Assembly: GCA_003538495.1 (NCBI GenBank)
Contig: DPSD01000126.1
Location: 1 to 5,701, forward strand
DNA from: Accumulibacter sp.
Lineage (GTDB): Bacteria; Pseudomonadota; Gammaproteobacteria; Burkholderiales; Rhodocyclaceae
Length of the DNA stretch: 5,701 nt
Reading direction: 5' to 3'
The notes beneath the pieces were generated by a model. It saw nothing but the letters and a program-made list of their open reading frames with translations, was not told where the DNA came from and did not search any database. Made by a program: the position numbers and the translations under genes. This document shows, in pieces, positions 1 to 5,213 of the stretch; within the stretch, counting starts at the first letter, position 1, and each line of letters begins with the position of its first letter.

Positions 1-46
1 TTTCGCCACCTGGGCACTGCCACAGACCGACCACACGCCCCGCGCA

Positions 47-61
47 GACCGAGACTCGGTC
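47..61. repeat. Perfect 15-base palindrome / hairpin upstream of hpnC
   Basis: GACCGAGACTCGGTC is a perfect dyad: GACCGAG and CTCGGTC around one central A. As RNA it could form 6 base pairs with a 3-base loop. A second, partly competing hairpin overlaps its right arm: GTCGG at 59-63 with CCGAC at 68-72 around a 4-base loop. There is no following T-run, so it is not a standard intrinsic terminator. It could be an operator for a dimeric regulator of the hpn genes or a remnant of an upstream gene end; neither can be decided here. Confidence 0.35.
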
Positions 62-114
62 GGCACACCGACTCGCCTGATCCGCCGCGTGAGGCATTTT
101 ACCCGCGGCGACCC

Positions 115-120
115 TATACT
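115..120 (+). promoter_or_regulatory. Possible -10 box (TATACT) for hpnC
   Basis: TATACT is one base from the sigma-70 consensus -10 hexamer and is unusual in this GC-rich context. It would place a transcription start near base 127, leaving a leader of about 46 bases before the hpnC ATG at 173. No good -35 hexamer is found 16-18 bases upstream (around 91-98 reads AGGCATTT), and no extended -10 TG is present, so this is a weak candidate only. Confidence 0.3.
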
Positions 121-172
121 GTCAGCTGCCGATGGCGCCTTCGCGCGATTGAACTCATCCGCCTGCTCCACA

Positions 173-982
173 ATGCCCGTCGACCACTACGAAAACTTCC
201 CTGTTGCATCACTCCTGCTTCCCAGGCGTCTGCGCCGACCGATCGAGACCATCTATCGTTTTGCCCGCAGTGCCGACGACATCGCCGACGAAGGCGATGC
301 CAGCGATGCGGCGCGCCTGCGCGGGCTTGCCGACTACCGCGTCGAACTCGACCGCATCAACAGTGGGCACGATCCGGCGACCCCTGCCTTCAGGGAACTG
401 GCGCTGGCGATCGACGAATGGCGTTTGCCGGTGCAGCTTTTCTGCGACCTGCTCGACGCCTTTGCGCAGGACGTCGTCAAGAAGCGCTACGCCGACTACC
501 CGGAACTGCTCGACTACTGCCGACGCTCGGCCAATCCGATCGGCCGCCTGGTGCTACACCTCGCCGGCAAAGCCAGCAACACGAACCTGCACTGCTCCGA
601 CTGCATCTGTACGGCCTTGCAACTGATCAACTTCTGGCAGGACATCGCCATGGACTGGCAGAAGGATCGTGTCTATCTGCCACGAACCGACCTCGATGCT
701 TTCGGCATTTCCGAAGCCCAGATCGCGGCCGGCCACCCGAGCCCCGAATGGGCAGCGCTGCTCGCTTTCGAGAGCGCGCGGACGCACGCCTTGATGACCG
801 AAGGCGCGCCACTGATCAATCAACTGCCGGGTCGGTTGGGCTGGGAAATCCGGCTGACGGTACAAGGTGGCCTGCGAGTCCTGGAACGGATTCGGCTGGT
901 TCGCGGCGACGTCTTCGGAGAGCGACCACGGCTTGGGCCGGGCGACTGGCTGCGGATCGGTGGCCGGGCGCTGCTCATGTAG
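173..982 (+). CDS. hpnC: Hydroxysqualene synthase HpnC
   Basis: This trans-isoprenyl diphosphate synthase-like enzyme (squalene/phytoene synthase family) converts presqualene diphosphate to hydroxysqualene in the HpnCDE squalene route, as characterised in Zymomonas mobilis and Rhodopseudomonas palustris. The 269-residue product opens with the HpnC-typical HYENFPVAS (residues 5-13). It carries the first aspartate-rich motif DDIADE at 35-40 and the second, QDIAMDWQKDRVYLP, at 156-170; the DW-K-R-YLP form is typical of HpnC rather than HpnD. The start at 173 is chosen because the family begins immediately before HYENFP. The frame is open further upstream (GTG at 89), and no clear Shine-Dalgarno precedes either start. 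It is the first gene of hpnCDE, 61 bases before hpnD. The length is normal for the family and there is no sign of damage. Confidence 0.92.
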   Translation: MPVDHYENFPVASLLLPRRLRRPIETIYRFARSADDIADEGDASDAARLRGLADYRVELDRINSGHDPATPAFRELALAIDEWRLPVQLFCDLLDAFAQDVVKKRYADYPELLDYCRRSANPIGRLVLHLAGKASNTNLHCSDCICTALQLINFWQDIAMDWQKDRVYLPRTDLDAFGISEAQIAAGHPSPEWAALLAFESARTHALMTEGAPLINQLPGRLGWEIRLTVQGGLRVLERIRLVRGDVFGERPRLGPGDWLRIGGRALLM

Positions 983-1043
983 CTCCGGCAAGGCGCGCAA
1001 GTCGTGTAAGAATTGCGGCCCTGAGCACCTCCCGAGATTGCCA

Positions 1044-1877
1044 ATGACCCCAGACGAATACTGCCAACAGAAGGCGGCCCGCAGCGGCTCCAGCTTCTAC
1101 TACAGCTTCCTGTTTCTGCCACCGGAACAGCGGCGAGCGATCACCGCGCTCTATGCCTTCTGCCGGGAAGTCGACGACGTGGTCGATGAGTGCCAGGATC
1201 CCCAGATCGCGGCGACCAAGCTGGCCTGGTGGCGACAGGAACTGAGCCGCGTCTACGCCGGCCAACCGCAGCATCCGGTGACGCAGGCGCTGCAGGCGGT
1301 GAGCCGCGAGTTCGACTTGCCGGAGGAGCAACTGCAGGAGATCATCGACGGGATGGAGATGGATCTGCAGCAATCGCGCTACCTCGACTTCAAGGCGCTG
1401 TCGCTCTACTGCTACCGCGTCGCCGGCGTCGTCGGTCTGCTCGCCGCCGGGATCTTCGGCTTCCAGGACCGCCGAACGCAAAAGTATGCCCACGATCTCG
1501 GCCTGGCTTTCCAGCTGACCAACATCATTCGCGACGTCGGCGAAGACGCGCGCATGGGACGTATCTACTTGCCGATCGACGAATTGCAGCGTTTCGAGGT
1601 GACCGCCGCCGACATCCTCAATGCCCGCCACACCGACAACTTCGAGCGCCTCATGGCCTTCCAGATCGAGCGCGCCGAGAGCTACTATACGCAAGCGCTG
1701 GAGGCTCTGCCAAGCGCTGACCGGCGGGCGCAACGGCCAGGCCTGGTGATGGCGGCGATCTACCGCACACTGCTGGACGAGATCAAGGCCGACCGCTGCC
1801 GGGTGCTGACCCAGCGCACTTCGCTGACTCCGGTACGCAAGCTGTGGATCGCCTGGCGGACTTGGGTGCGTGGATGA
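1044..1877 (+). CDS. hpnD: Presqualene diphosphate synthase HpnD
   Basis: HpnD condenses two molecules of farnesyl diphosphate head-to-head into presqualene diphosphate, the substrate of HpnC. The 277-residue product belongs to the squalene/phytoene synthase family. SGSSFYYSFLFLP (residues 14-26) is the family N-terminal signature, DDVVDE (44-49) is the first Mg-binding aspartate motif, and NIIRDVGEDARMGRIYLP (160-177) is the second. The GEDARMGRIYLP form distinguishes HpnD from HpnC. The ATG at 1044 is chosen because it lies just before the conserved start of the family; only a weak GAG (1034-1036) precedes it. A TGTAAGAAT at 1005-1013 resembles a -10 element but has no -35 partner. The stop codon overlaps the hpnE start as ATGA. 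A generic phytoene synthase is the alternative, but the adjacent hpnC and hpnE argue against it. Confidence 0.93.
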   Translation: MTPDEYCQQKAARSGSSFYYSFLFLPPEQRRAITALYAFCREVDDVVDECQDPQIAATKLAWWRQELSRVYAGQPQHPVTQALQAVSREFDLPEEQLQEIIDGMEMDLQQSRYLDFKALSLYCYRVAGVVGLLAAGIFGFQDRRTQKYAHDLGLAFQLTNIIRDVGEDARMGRIYLPIDELQRFEVTAADILNARHTDNFERLMAFQIERAESYYTQALEALPSADRRAQRPGLVMAAIYRTLLDEIKADRCRVLTQRTSLTPVRKLWIAWRTWVRG

Positions 1878-3172
1878 GGGTGGCGATCGTCGGTGGTGGC
1901 TGGGCAGGACTGGCGGCCGCCGTCGAGTTGGCCGACGCAGGGAACCGGGTCACCGTCATCGAGGCCGCCAAGCAACTTGGCGGCCGCGCACGCAGCGTCG
2001 ACCTGCGCGGGCTGCGGCTGGACAACGGCCAGCACATCCTGATCGGCGCCTACGGCGAAACGCTGCGCCTGATGAAGAAAGTCGGCGTCGACCCGGAGCG
2101 GCTGCTCAAGCGCCTGCCGCTGGAAGTGCGCTTTCCGGGCTGCCAGCCAGCGCCTTTCCGGCTCCGGCTGCCGCGCCTGCCGGCACCACTACACCTGGCG
2201 GCGGGGCTGGTCACGGCCCGCGGCGCCAGCCTGAGCGAGAAGATCAGCGCAGCGCGTTTCATGCGCTGCCTGCAGGCGACGGGGTACCGGATCGGCGACG
2301 ACTGCACGGTGACCGCGCTACTCGATCGGCACCGGCAGAAAGGCAAACTGCGCCGCTACCTGTGGGAGCCGCTCTGTCTGGCGGCGCTGAACACCGCGCC
2401 GGAACGGGCCTCGGCCCGAATCTTCGTCAACACGCTGCGCGACAGCCTCGGTGGTGAGCGTGCGGCAACCGACCTGCTGCTGCCGGCCACCGACCTCGAG
2501 CAGTTGTTCGCCGTCGCCGCCGCTGAATTCATCCGCGCCCGCGGCGGCGAACTTCGCCTCTGCACACGTGTCGGGTCGATCGACGACGAGTTGAGCGTCG
2601 TCGGCGAGCGTTTCGATTGCGTCGTCCTAGCCGTCGGCCCGGTCCCGGCAGCGGCGCTGCTCGCCCAGAGACCGGAAACCAGCGCCATTGCGAAAGTGCT
2701 CGCCGACTACCGCTTCGAACCGATCGGCACCGTCTACTGCGCCTATCCGCCGCAAGTCCGGCTACCCTTTCCGATGCTCGGGCTGGCAGCCCAGGACGAC
2801 GGGCAAATCGGCCAGTGGGTCTTCGATCGCGGTACCCTGTGCGGTACGCCGGGTCTCATGGCTTTCGTCCTCAGTGGCCATGGTCAGTGGGAAGCACTCC
2901 ACAACCAGGCGCTGGCGTCGGCACTGGACCGCGAACTGGCCGCGACACTGAGCAGCAGGCTACCGGCGATGCTCTGGCAGCAGGTGATCCGCGAGCGGCG
3001 TGCGACCTTTTCCTGCCGCCCCGGTCTGCGCCGCCCGAACGCCCGCACCGCGCGTGCTGGATTGTGGCTGGCGGGCGATTACGTCTGTGCCGACTATCCG
3101 GCGACTCTGGAAGCCGCTGTGCGCAGCGGCGTAGCGGCGGCCCGGGGGATTGCGCTAGGTGGCAGCGAGTGA
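1874..3172 (+). CDS. hpnE: Hydroxysqualene dehydroxylase HpnE (FAD-dependent)
   Basis: HpnE is a flavoprotein of the amine oxidase/phytoene desaturase superfamily. It reductively removes the hydroxyl of hydroxysqualene to give squalene, the last step of HpnCDE. The 432-residue product starts with a Rossmann dinucleotide-binding fold: VAIVGGGWAGLAAA at 3-16 (G7, G9, G12) followed by E30, which binds the ribose of FAD, and then LGGRARS at 35-41. The C-terminal FAD motif is at about 396-403 (GLWLAGDY, with D402), followed by a helix ending ALGG. The ATG at 1874 is preferred over one 30 bases upstream because the Rossmann strand normally begins right at the N-terminus. It shares ATGA with the hpnD stop, which suggests translational coupling. 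Family length is normal. Carotenoid desaturases are related, but the context fixes the call. Confidence 0.93.
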   Translation: MRVAIVGGGWAGLAAAVELADAGNRVTVIEAAKQLGGRARSVDLRGLRLDNGQHILIGAYGETLRLMKKVGVDPERLLKRLPLEVRFPGCQPAPFRLRLPRLPAPLHLAAGLVTARGASLSEKISAARFMRCLQATGYRIGDDCTVTALLDRHRQKGKLRRYLWEPLCLAALNTAPERASARIFVNTLRDSLGGERAATDLLLPATDLEQLFAVAAAEFIRARGGELRLCTRVGSIDDELSVVGERFDCVVLAVGPVPAAALLAQRPETSAIAKVLADYRFEPIGTVYCAYPPQVRLPFPMLGLAAQDDGQIGQWVFDRGTLCGTPGLMAFVLSGHGQWEALHNQALASALDRELAATLSSRLPAMLWQQVIRERRATFSCRPGLRRPNARTARAGLWLAGDYVCADYPATLEAAVRSGVAAARGIALGGSE

Positions 3173-3283
3173 AGCCAGCTGGCATCGTCCAGACGATCGA
3201 GCAGCGGCTTCCCCGCTCTCCCCGCCGATCAGCTCAGGCGGCAGGCAACGATCTGATCGTCCGACAGGGATCGGCATTCGCTG
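3173..3283. other. Spacer between convergent hpnE and the unknown gene
   Basis: This 111-base gap lies between the 3' ends of two converging genes, where a bidirectional terminator would be expected. It contains several GATC-centred repeats, described separately, and a short AGCGG/CCGCT stem (3203-3217) after hpnE. No U-rich tract follows any stem on either strand, so no standard intrinsic terminator is visible. Confidence 0.5.
3226..3259. repeat. Inverted repeat CGATCAG...CTGATCG between convergent genes
   Basis: CGATCAG at 3226-3232 is perfectly complementary to CTGATCG at 3253-3259 across a 20-base loop. A second overlapping pair is GCCGATC (3224-3230) with GATCGGC (3269-3275), so two alternative folds compete for the same left arm. 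The place, between two convergent 3' ends, fits a bidirectional transcription end signal, but there is no T-run. Function is inferred from position only. Confidence 0.25.
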
Positions 3284-3739
3284 TCAGGGGCAGTTCTTCC
3301 ATTCGTCAAGGCGGGCTTGAGCGCATTGAACGGCGCCCTCTGAAAACAGCTCCGGGTGCCGGACGACGACCTCCTCAAATGCGTAATCCTCAAGACCCAA
3401 TTCGACCAGAACGGTGTGGCCTGCGGTCTCTGGCTCTCGATTCACCGCCCGCTCGACGGCGCCGATGATTCCGTGACGGCGGATCATTTGCCAGGTATGC
3501 ACGGCGCGCGTTGCTTTGCCGTTTCTGGTCGCGAGGACGCCTTCATAGGCATAAACGGCCTCCAGGCACTGCCGCTCTGGATCCGTGCTGGGCCCGTACT
3601 TCTGCGCACGCAGTTCGAGAGAGCGCTTCCGGGCAGCAATGGCGAGATCAGGGCGCCCTCGTTCCAGCACGTTTTTCTCGAAGATGGTGCACTCTTCGGG
3701 CGTCTTGAAGTTTGCTACTCGTTCGGCCATGAGTGACAT
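3284..3739 (-). CDS. Small protein of unknown function, 151 residues
   Basis: I do not recognise a named family. The product is soluble, with no signal peptide or membrane segment, rich in charged and Ala/Leu residues, and likely mostly helical. Distinctive stretches are ERVANFKTPEEC (6-17), RPDLAIAARKRSLELRAQ (29-46), CLEAVYAYEGVL (58-69) and TWQMIRRHGIIGAVERAVNR (82-101). Four cysteines (17, 58, 139, 150) show no metal-site spacing. The composition looks like a real protein, and AAGGGA sits 4 bases before the ATG at 3739; a second Met four codons in lacks such a site. I have the impression that similar short hypothetical proteins occur in other proteobacteria, which I could not check. It lies on the same strand as the ABC ATPase gene, 101 bases downstream of it, and converges on hpnE. 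GC is nearer 60% in sampled lines than the roughly 70% of hpnE, which hints at later acquisition. Confidence 0.75.
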   Translation of the reverse strand: MSLMAERVANFKTPEECTIFEKNVLERGRPDLAIAARKRSLELRAQKYGPSTDPERQCLEAVYAYEGVLATRNGKATRAVHTWQMIRRHGIIGAVERAVNREPETAGHTVLVELGLEDYAFEEVVVRHPELFSEGAVQCAQARLDEWKNCP

Positions 3740-3750
3740 GGGATCCCTTG
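3730..3750 (-). promoter_or_regulatory. Ribosome binding site deciding the start of the unknown gene
   Basis: Read on the - strand, AAGGGA followed by TCCC stands directly before the ATG whose first base is 3739. The alternative ATG with first base 3730 is preceded only by TCACTC, with no purine-rich tract. This supports the longer, 151-residue form. Confidence 0.5.
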
Positions 3751-3840
3751 AAGTTGATATGGTTGGTAGTTAAGGGCGGTGAGGAAGGAAGTACAGCATA
3801 CCCTTCCGGACCACCCCGTTGGTGGACCTGCTCGCCACGC
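3740..3840. other. Spacer between the ABC ATPase gene and the unknown gene, with small hairpins
   Basis: This 101-base gap separates two tandem - strand genes. It holds three short inverted repeats. GGAAGG (3783-3788) pairs with CCTTCC (3802-3807). CCACC (3811-3815) pairs with GGTGG (3821-3825), extended by GG/CC beyond an A-A mismatch. CACGC/GCGTG (3836-3848) has the ATPase stop codon as its loop. The cluster could slow or end transcription after the ATPase gene or shape the leader of the next one. No poly-U tract follows on the - strand and no convincing promoter is seen. Confidence 0.4.
3811..3825 (-). terminator. Weak hairpin downstream of the ABC ATPase gene
   Basis: CCACC-CCGTT-GGTGG forms a five-pair GC-rich stem with a five-base loop, lengthened by GG (3808-3809) with CC (3827-3828) across an A-A mismatch. 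It begins 16 bases past the ATPase stop codon on the - strand. It lacks the U-tract of an intrinsic terminator, so it may be only a pause or mRNA-end structure. Confidence 0.2.
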
Positions 3841-4542
3841 TCAGCGTGCAGGCCTGGCGCTGACCTCGTCCAGGTGCCCGACGTCCATCCGCAGCCGCCG
3901 GGCACAACGCCCGGCAATCTCCTCGTCATGGGTAACCAGAATCAGCGTGGTACCGCTTTCAGCGTTGATCGCAAACATCAGTTCGATCACCTGATGGCCG
4001 GTCACCGCATCGAGATTGCCGGTCGGCTCGTCGGCGAGCAGCAGCCGCGGCCCGCGGGCGAAGGCACGGGCCAGAGCCACGCGCTGTTGCTCGCCGCCGG
4101 AAAGATGTTTCGGATAATGCCGCAACCGGTGCGCCAACCCGACGCGCTGCAGCCAGCGTTCAGCTTCGGCGCGGGCGTTGGCGGCACCGGCAAGTTCGAG
4201 CGGCAACATCACATTCTCGATGGCGTTCAGCGATGGCAACAACTGAAAGGTCTGAAAGACGAAACCCAGCAGCCGCCCGCGCAATACCGCCCGGGCGTCC
4301 TCATCGAGGCCCGCCAGATTTTCGCCAGCCAGGACCACCGAGCCGCTGCTCGCCTGGTCCAGACCGGCCATCAGACCAAGCAATGTTGACTTGCCTGAGC
4401 CCGAAGCACCGACGATCGCCACCGTCTCCCCCGCCGCGACGGCGAACGAAATCTCGTGCAGAATGGTCAACGGCTCGCCGCCGTTATCGACACGTTTGCT
4501 CAACTCACGAACTTCAATCACCATCTCTGCGTCTGAAACCAT
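3841..4542 (-). CDS. ABC transporter ATP-binding protein, YbbA/LolD type
   Basis: This cytoplasmic ATPase subunit resembles the MacB/LolD/YbbA group, which works with FtsX-like permeases on lipoproteins, peptides or envelope substrates. In the 233-residue product I see Walker A GASGSGKS (45-52), Q-loop Gln97 in [19 protein letters not shown], signature LSGGEQQR (147-154), Walker B LLLADEP (167-173) with Glu172, D-loop NLDA (176-179) and switch His205. The domain is complete and should be catalytically competent. The start at 4542 is preferred because AGGA lies 8 bases upstream; the alternative ATG at 4524 (MVIEVREL, residue 7) lacks spacing for a ribosome site. Its start codon overlaps that of the divergent esterase gene. 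E. coli ybbA is likewise divergent from tesA, which supports the YbbA call. No permease gene (ybbP-like) follows; a gene of unknown function lies there instead. Confidence 0.93.
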   Translation of the reverse strand: MVSDAEMVIEVRELSKRVDNGGEPLTILHEISFAVAAGETVAIVGASGSGKSTLLGLMAGLDQASSGSVVLAGENLAGLDEDARAVLRGRLLGFVFQTFQLLPSLNAIENVMLPLELAGAANARAEAERWLQRVGLAHRLRHYPKHLSGGEQQRVALARAFARGPRLLLADEPTGNLDAVTGHQVIELMFAINAESGTTLILVTHDEEIAGRCARRLRMDVGHLDEVSARPAR

Positions 4543-4543
4543 G
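4540..4543. promoter_or_regulatory. CATG: overlapping divergent start codons
   Basis: The four bases CATG contain both starts: ATG at 4541-4543 on the + strand (esterase) and ATG at 4542-4540 on the - strand (ABC ATPase). The two coding regions overlap head to head by 2 bases. Each gene's ribosome site and promoter must therefore lie inside the other's coding sequence. On the - strand AGGA (about 8 bases before the start) lies in esterase codons; on the + strand no obvious Shine-Dalgarno precedes 4541. Confidence 0.65.
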
Positions 4544-5185
4544 CTCCACTTCCTGAACTGCCGTTGCTCCCTGATCCGCCGATTCTTTCTGCTCGCCGCA
4601 TTGCAGTTGCTCGCGCCGACGGCACCAGGCGCCCAGGCCGCACCAACGATCCTGATCTTTGGCGATTCGCTGTCCGCTGGCTACGGAATTCGCCCGGAGG
4701 CTGCCTGGCCAGCCTTGCTGGCACGCCGCCTGCAGGAGAAAGGCCTCGATTATAGCGTCGTCAACGCCAGCATCTCGGGAGAAACCAGCAGCGGCGGCCG
4801 CGCCCGTATCGACGCGGCGCTGGCCAGGTACTCGCCGCGCATCCTAATCCTTGCCCTCGGCGCCAACGACGGCCTGCGTGGTCTGCCGGTGGCACAACTG
4901 CGCGACAACCTGACCGCCATCGTCGCCAGCGCGCAGCGGAAGAAAGCCACGGTGTTGCTGGTCGGCCAGCGCCTGCCGCCCAATTACGGTGTTTACGCCA
5001 GCGAGTTTCATGACTCCTTCGGCGCCGTGGCCAAGGTCCGCAAGACCGCCCTGGTGGACTTCCTGCTCGCCGGCGTTGCGACCCAGCCACAGCTTTTCCA
5101 GGCCGACAACCTGCATCCGACGGCCGAGGCACAAGCGCTGCTGCTCGACAATGTCTGGCGCGGGCTGGCGCCACTGCTAGAATAG
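4541..5185 (+). CDS. tesA: Periplasmic arylesterase / acyl-CoA thioesterase I-like SGNH hydrolase (TesA family)
   Basis: This is a secreted GDSL/SGNH-fold hydrolase related to E. coli TesA (thioesterase I/protease I/lysophospholipase L1), which cleaves thioesters, aryl esters and lysophospholipids. The 214-residue precursor has a signal peptide: Arg13-Arg14, a hydrophobic core FFLLAALQLLA (15-25) and a probable cleavage after AQA (31-33). Block I is FGDSLSAGYGI (40-50) with the nucleophile Ser43. Oxyanion residues are Gly80 (in NASISGETSSGG) and Asn109 (LGANDGLRG). The block V Asp189/His192 pair is in ADNLHPT, where many relatives have DGIHP. RLPPNYG (144-150) is a family hallmark. The start is the ATG that gives a normal signal peptide; no good ribosome site is seen. 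It diverges from the ABC ATPase gene as in E. coli tesA/ybbA and is followed 28 bases later by selU, probably in one transcript. Confidence 0.92.
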   Translation: MLHFLNCRCSLIRRFFLLAALQLLAPTAPGAQAAPTILIFGDSLSAGYGIRPEAAWPALLARRLQEKGLDYSVVNASISGETSSGGRARIDAALARYSPRILILALGANDGLRGLPVAQLRDNLTAIVASAQRKKATVLLVGQRLPPNYGVYASEFHDSFGAVAKVRKTALVDFLLAGVATQPQLFQADNLHPTAEAQALLLDNVWRGLAPLLE

Positions 5186-5198
5186 CAGGTTGCCATCG

Positions 5199-5203
5199 AG
5201 AGG
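5199..5203 (+). promoter_or_regulatory. Ribosome binding site of selU
   Basis: AGAGG (part of CGAGAGG) lies in the 28-base gap after tesA, 10 bases before the ATG at 5214. It is the clearest Shine-Dalgarno in the window on the + strand and supports this start for selU. No terminator or promoter is seen in the gap, consistent with cotranscription with tesA. Confidence 0.55.
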
Positions 5204-5213
5204 TTCGCGCAGC

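Larger units (their letters stand above)
1..172. other. Leader region upstream of hpnC, no gene recognised
   Basis: No recognisable protein is encoded here. The hpnC reading frame stays open to base 2 with no stop, but the translation before the ATG at 173 does not look like any part of the HpnC family. One other forward frame stops at 78-80 (TGA), so the tail of an upstream gene cannot be excluded. The stretch contains a 15-base palindrome at 47-61 and a TATACT hexamer at 115-120, both listed separately. It is probably the 5' leader and promoter region of the squalene operon; this is inference from position. Confidence 0.4.

Noticed and set aside
554..1000. 148-codon - strand frame over the second half of hpnC
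   Set aside because: It is the antisense shadow of hpnC codons, with no ribosome site or recognisable domain.
975..1733. 252-codon open frame on the - strand across hpnD
   Set aside because: It lies antisense to a gene with clear family motifs, and its residue make-up is the usual reverse-strand artefact of GC-rich codons.
2617..3468. 283-codon open frame on the + strand spanning the end of hpnE, the spacer and part of the unknown gene
   Set aside because: The translation is Arg/Pro/Gly/Ser-rich low-complexity sequence with no domain, and it crosses two better supported genes.
3356..3736. 126-codon + strand frame opposite the unknown gene, considered as the true gene
   Set aside because: The - strand frame is longer, has a ribosome site and a plausible soluble helical protein; the + strand frame has no clear ribosome site or motif.
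3733..4389. 218-codon open frame on the + strand over the ABC ATPase gene
   Set aside because: It is antisense to an ABC ATPase with every catalytic motif, and no protein family is recognisable in it.
4391..4540. N-terminal extension of the esterase by 50 residues
   Set aside because: It would lie antisense inside the ATPase gene and bury the signal peptide, which starts properly at the ATG at 4541.
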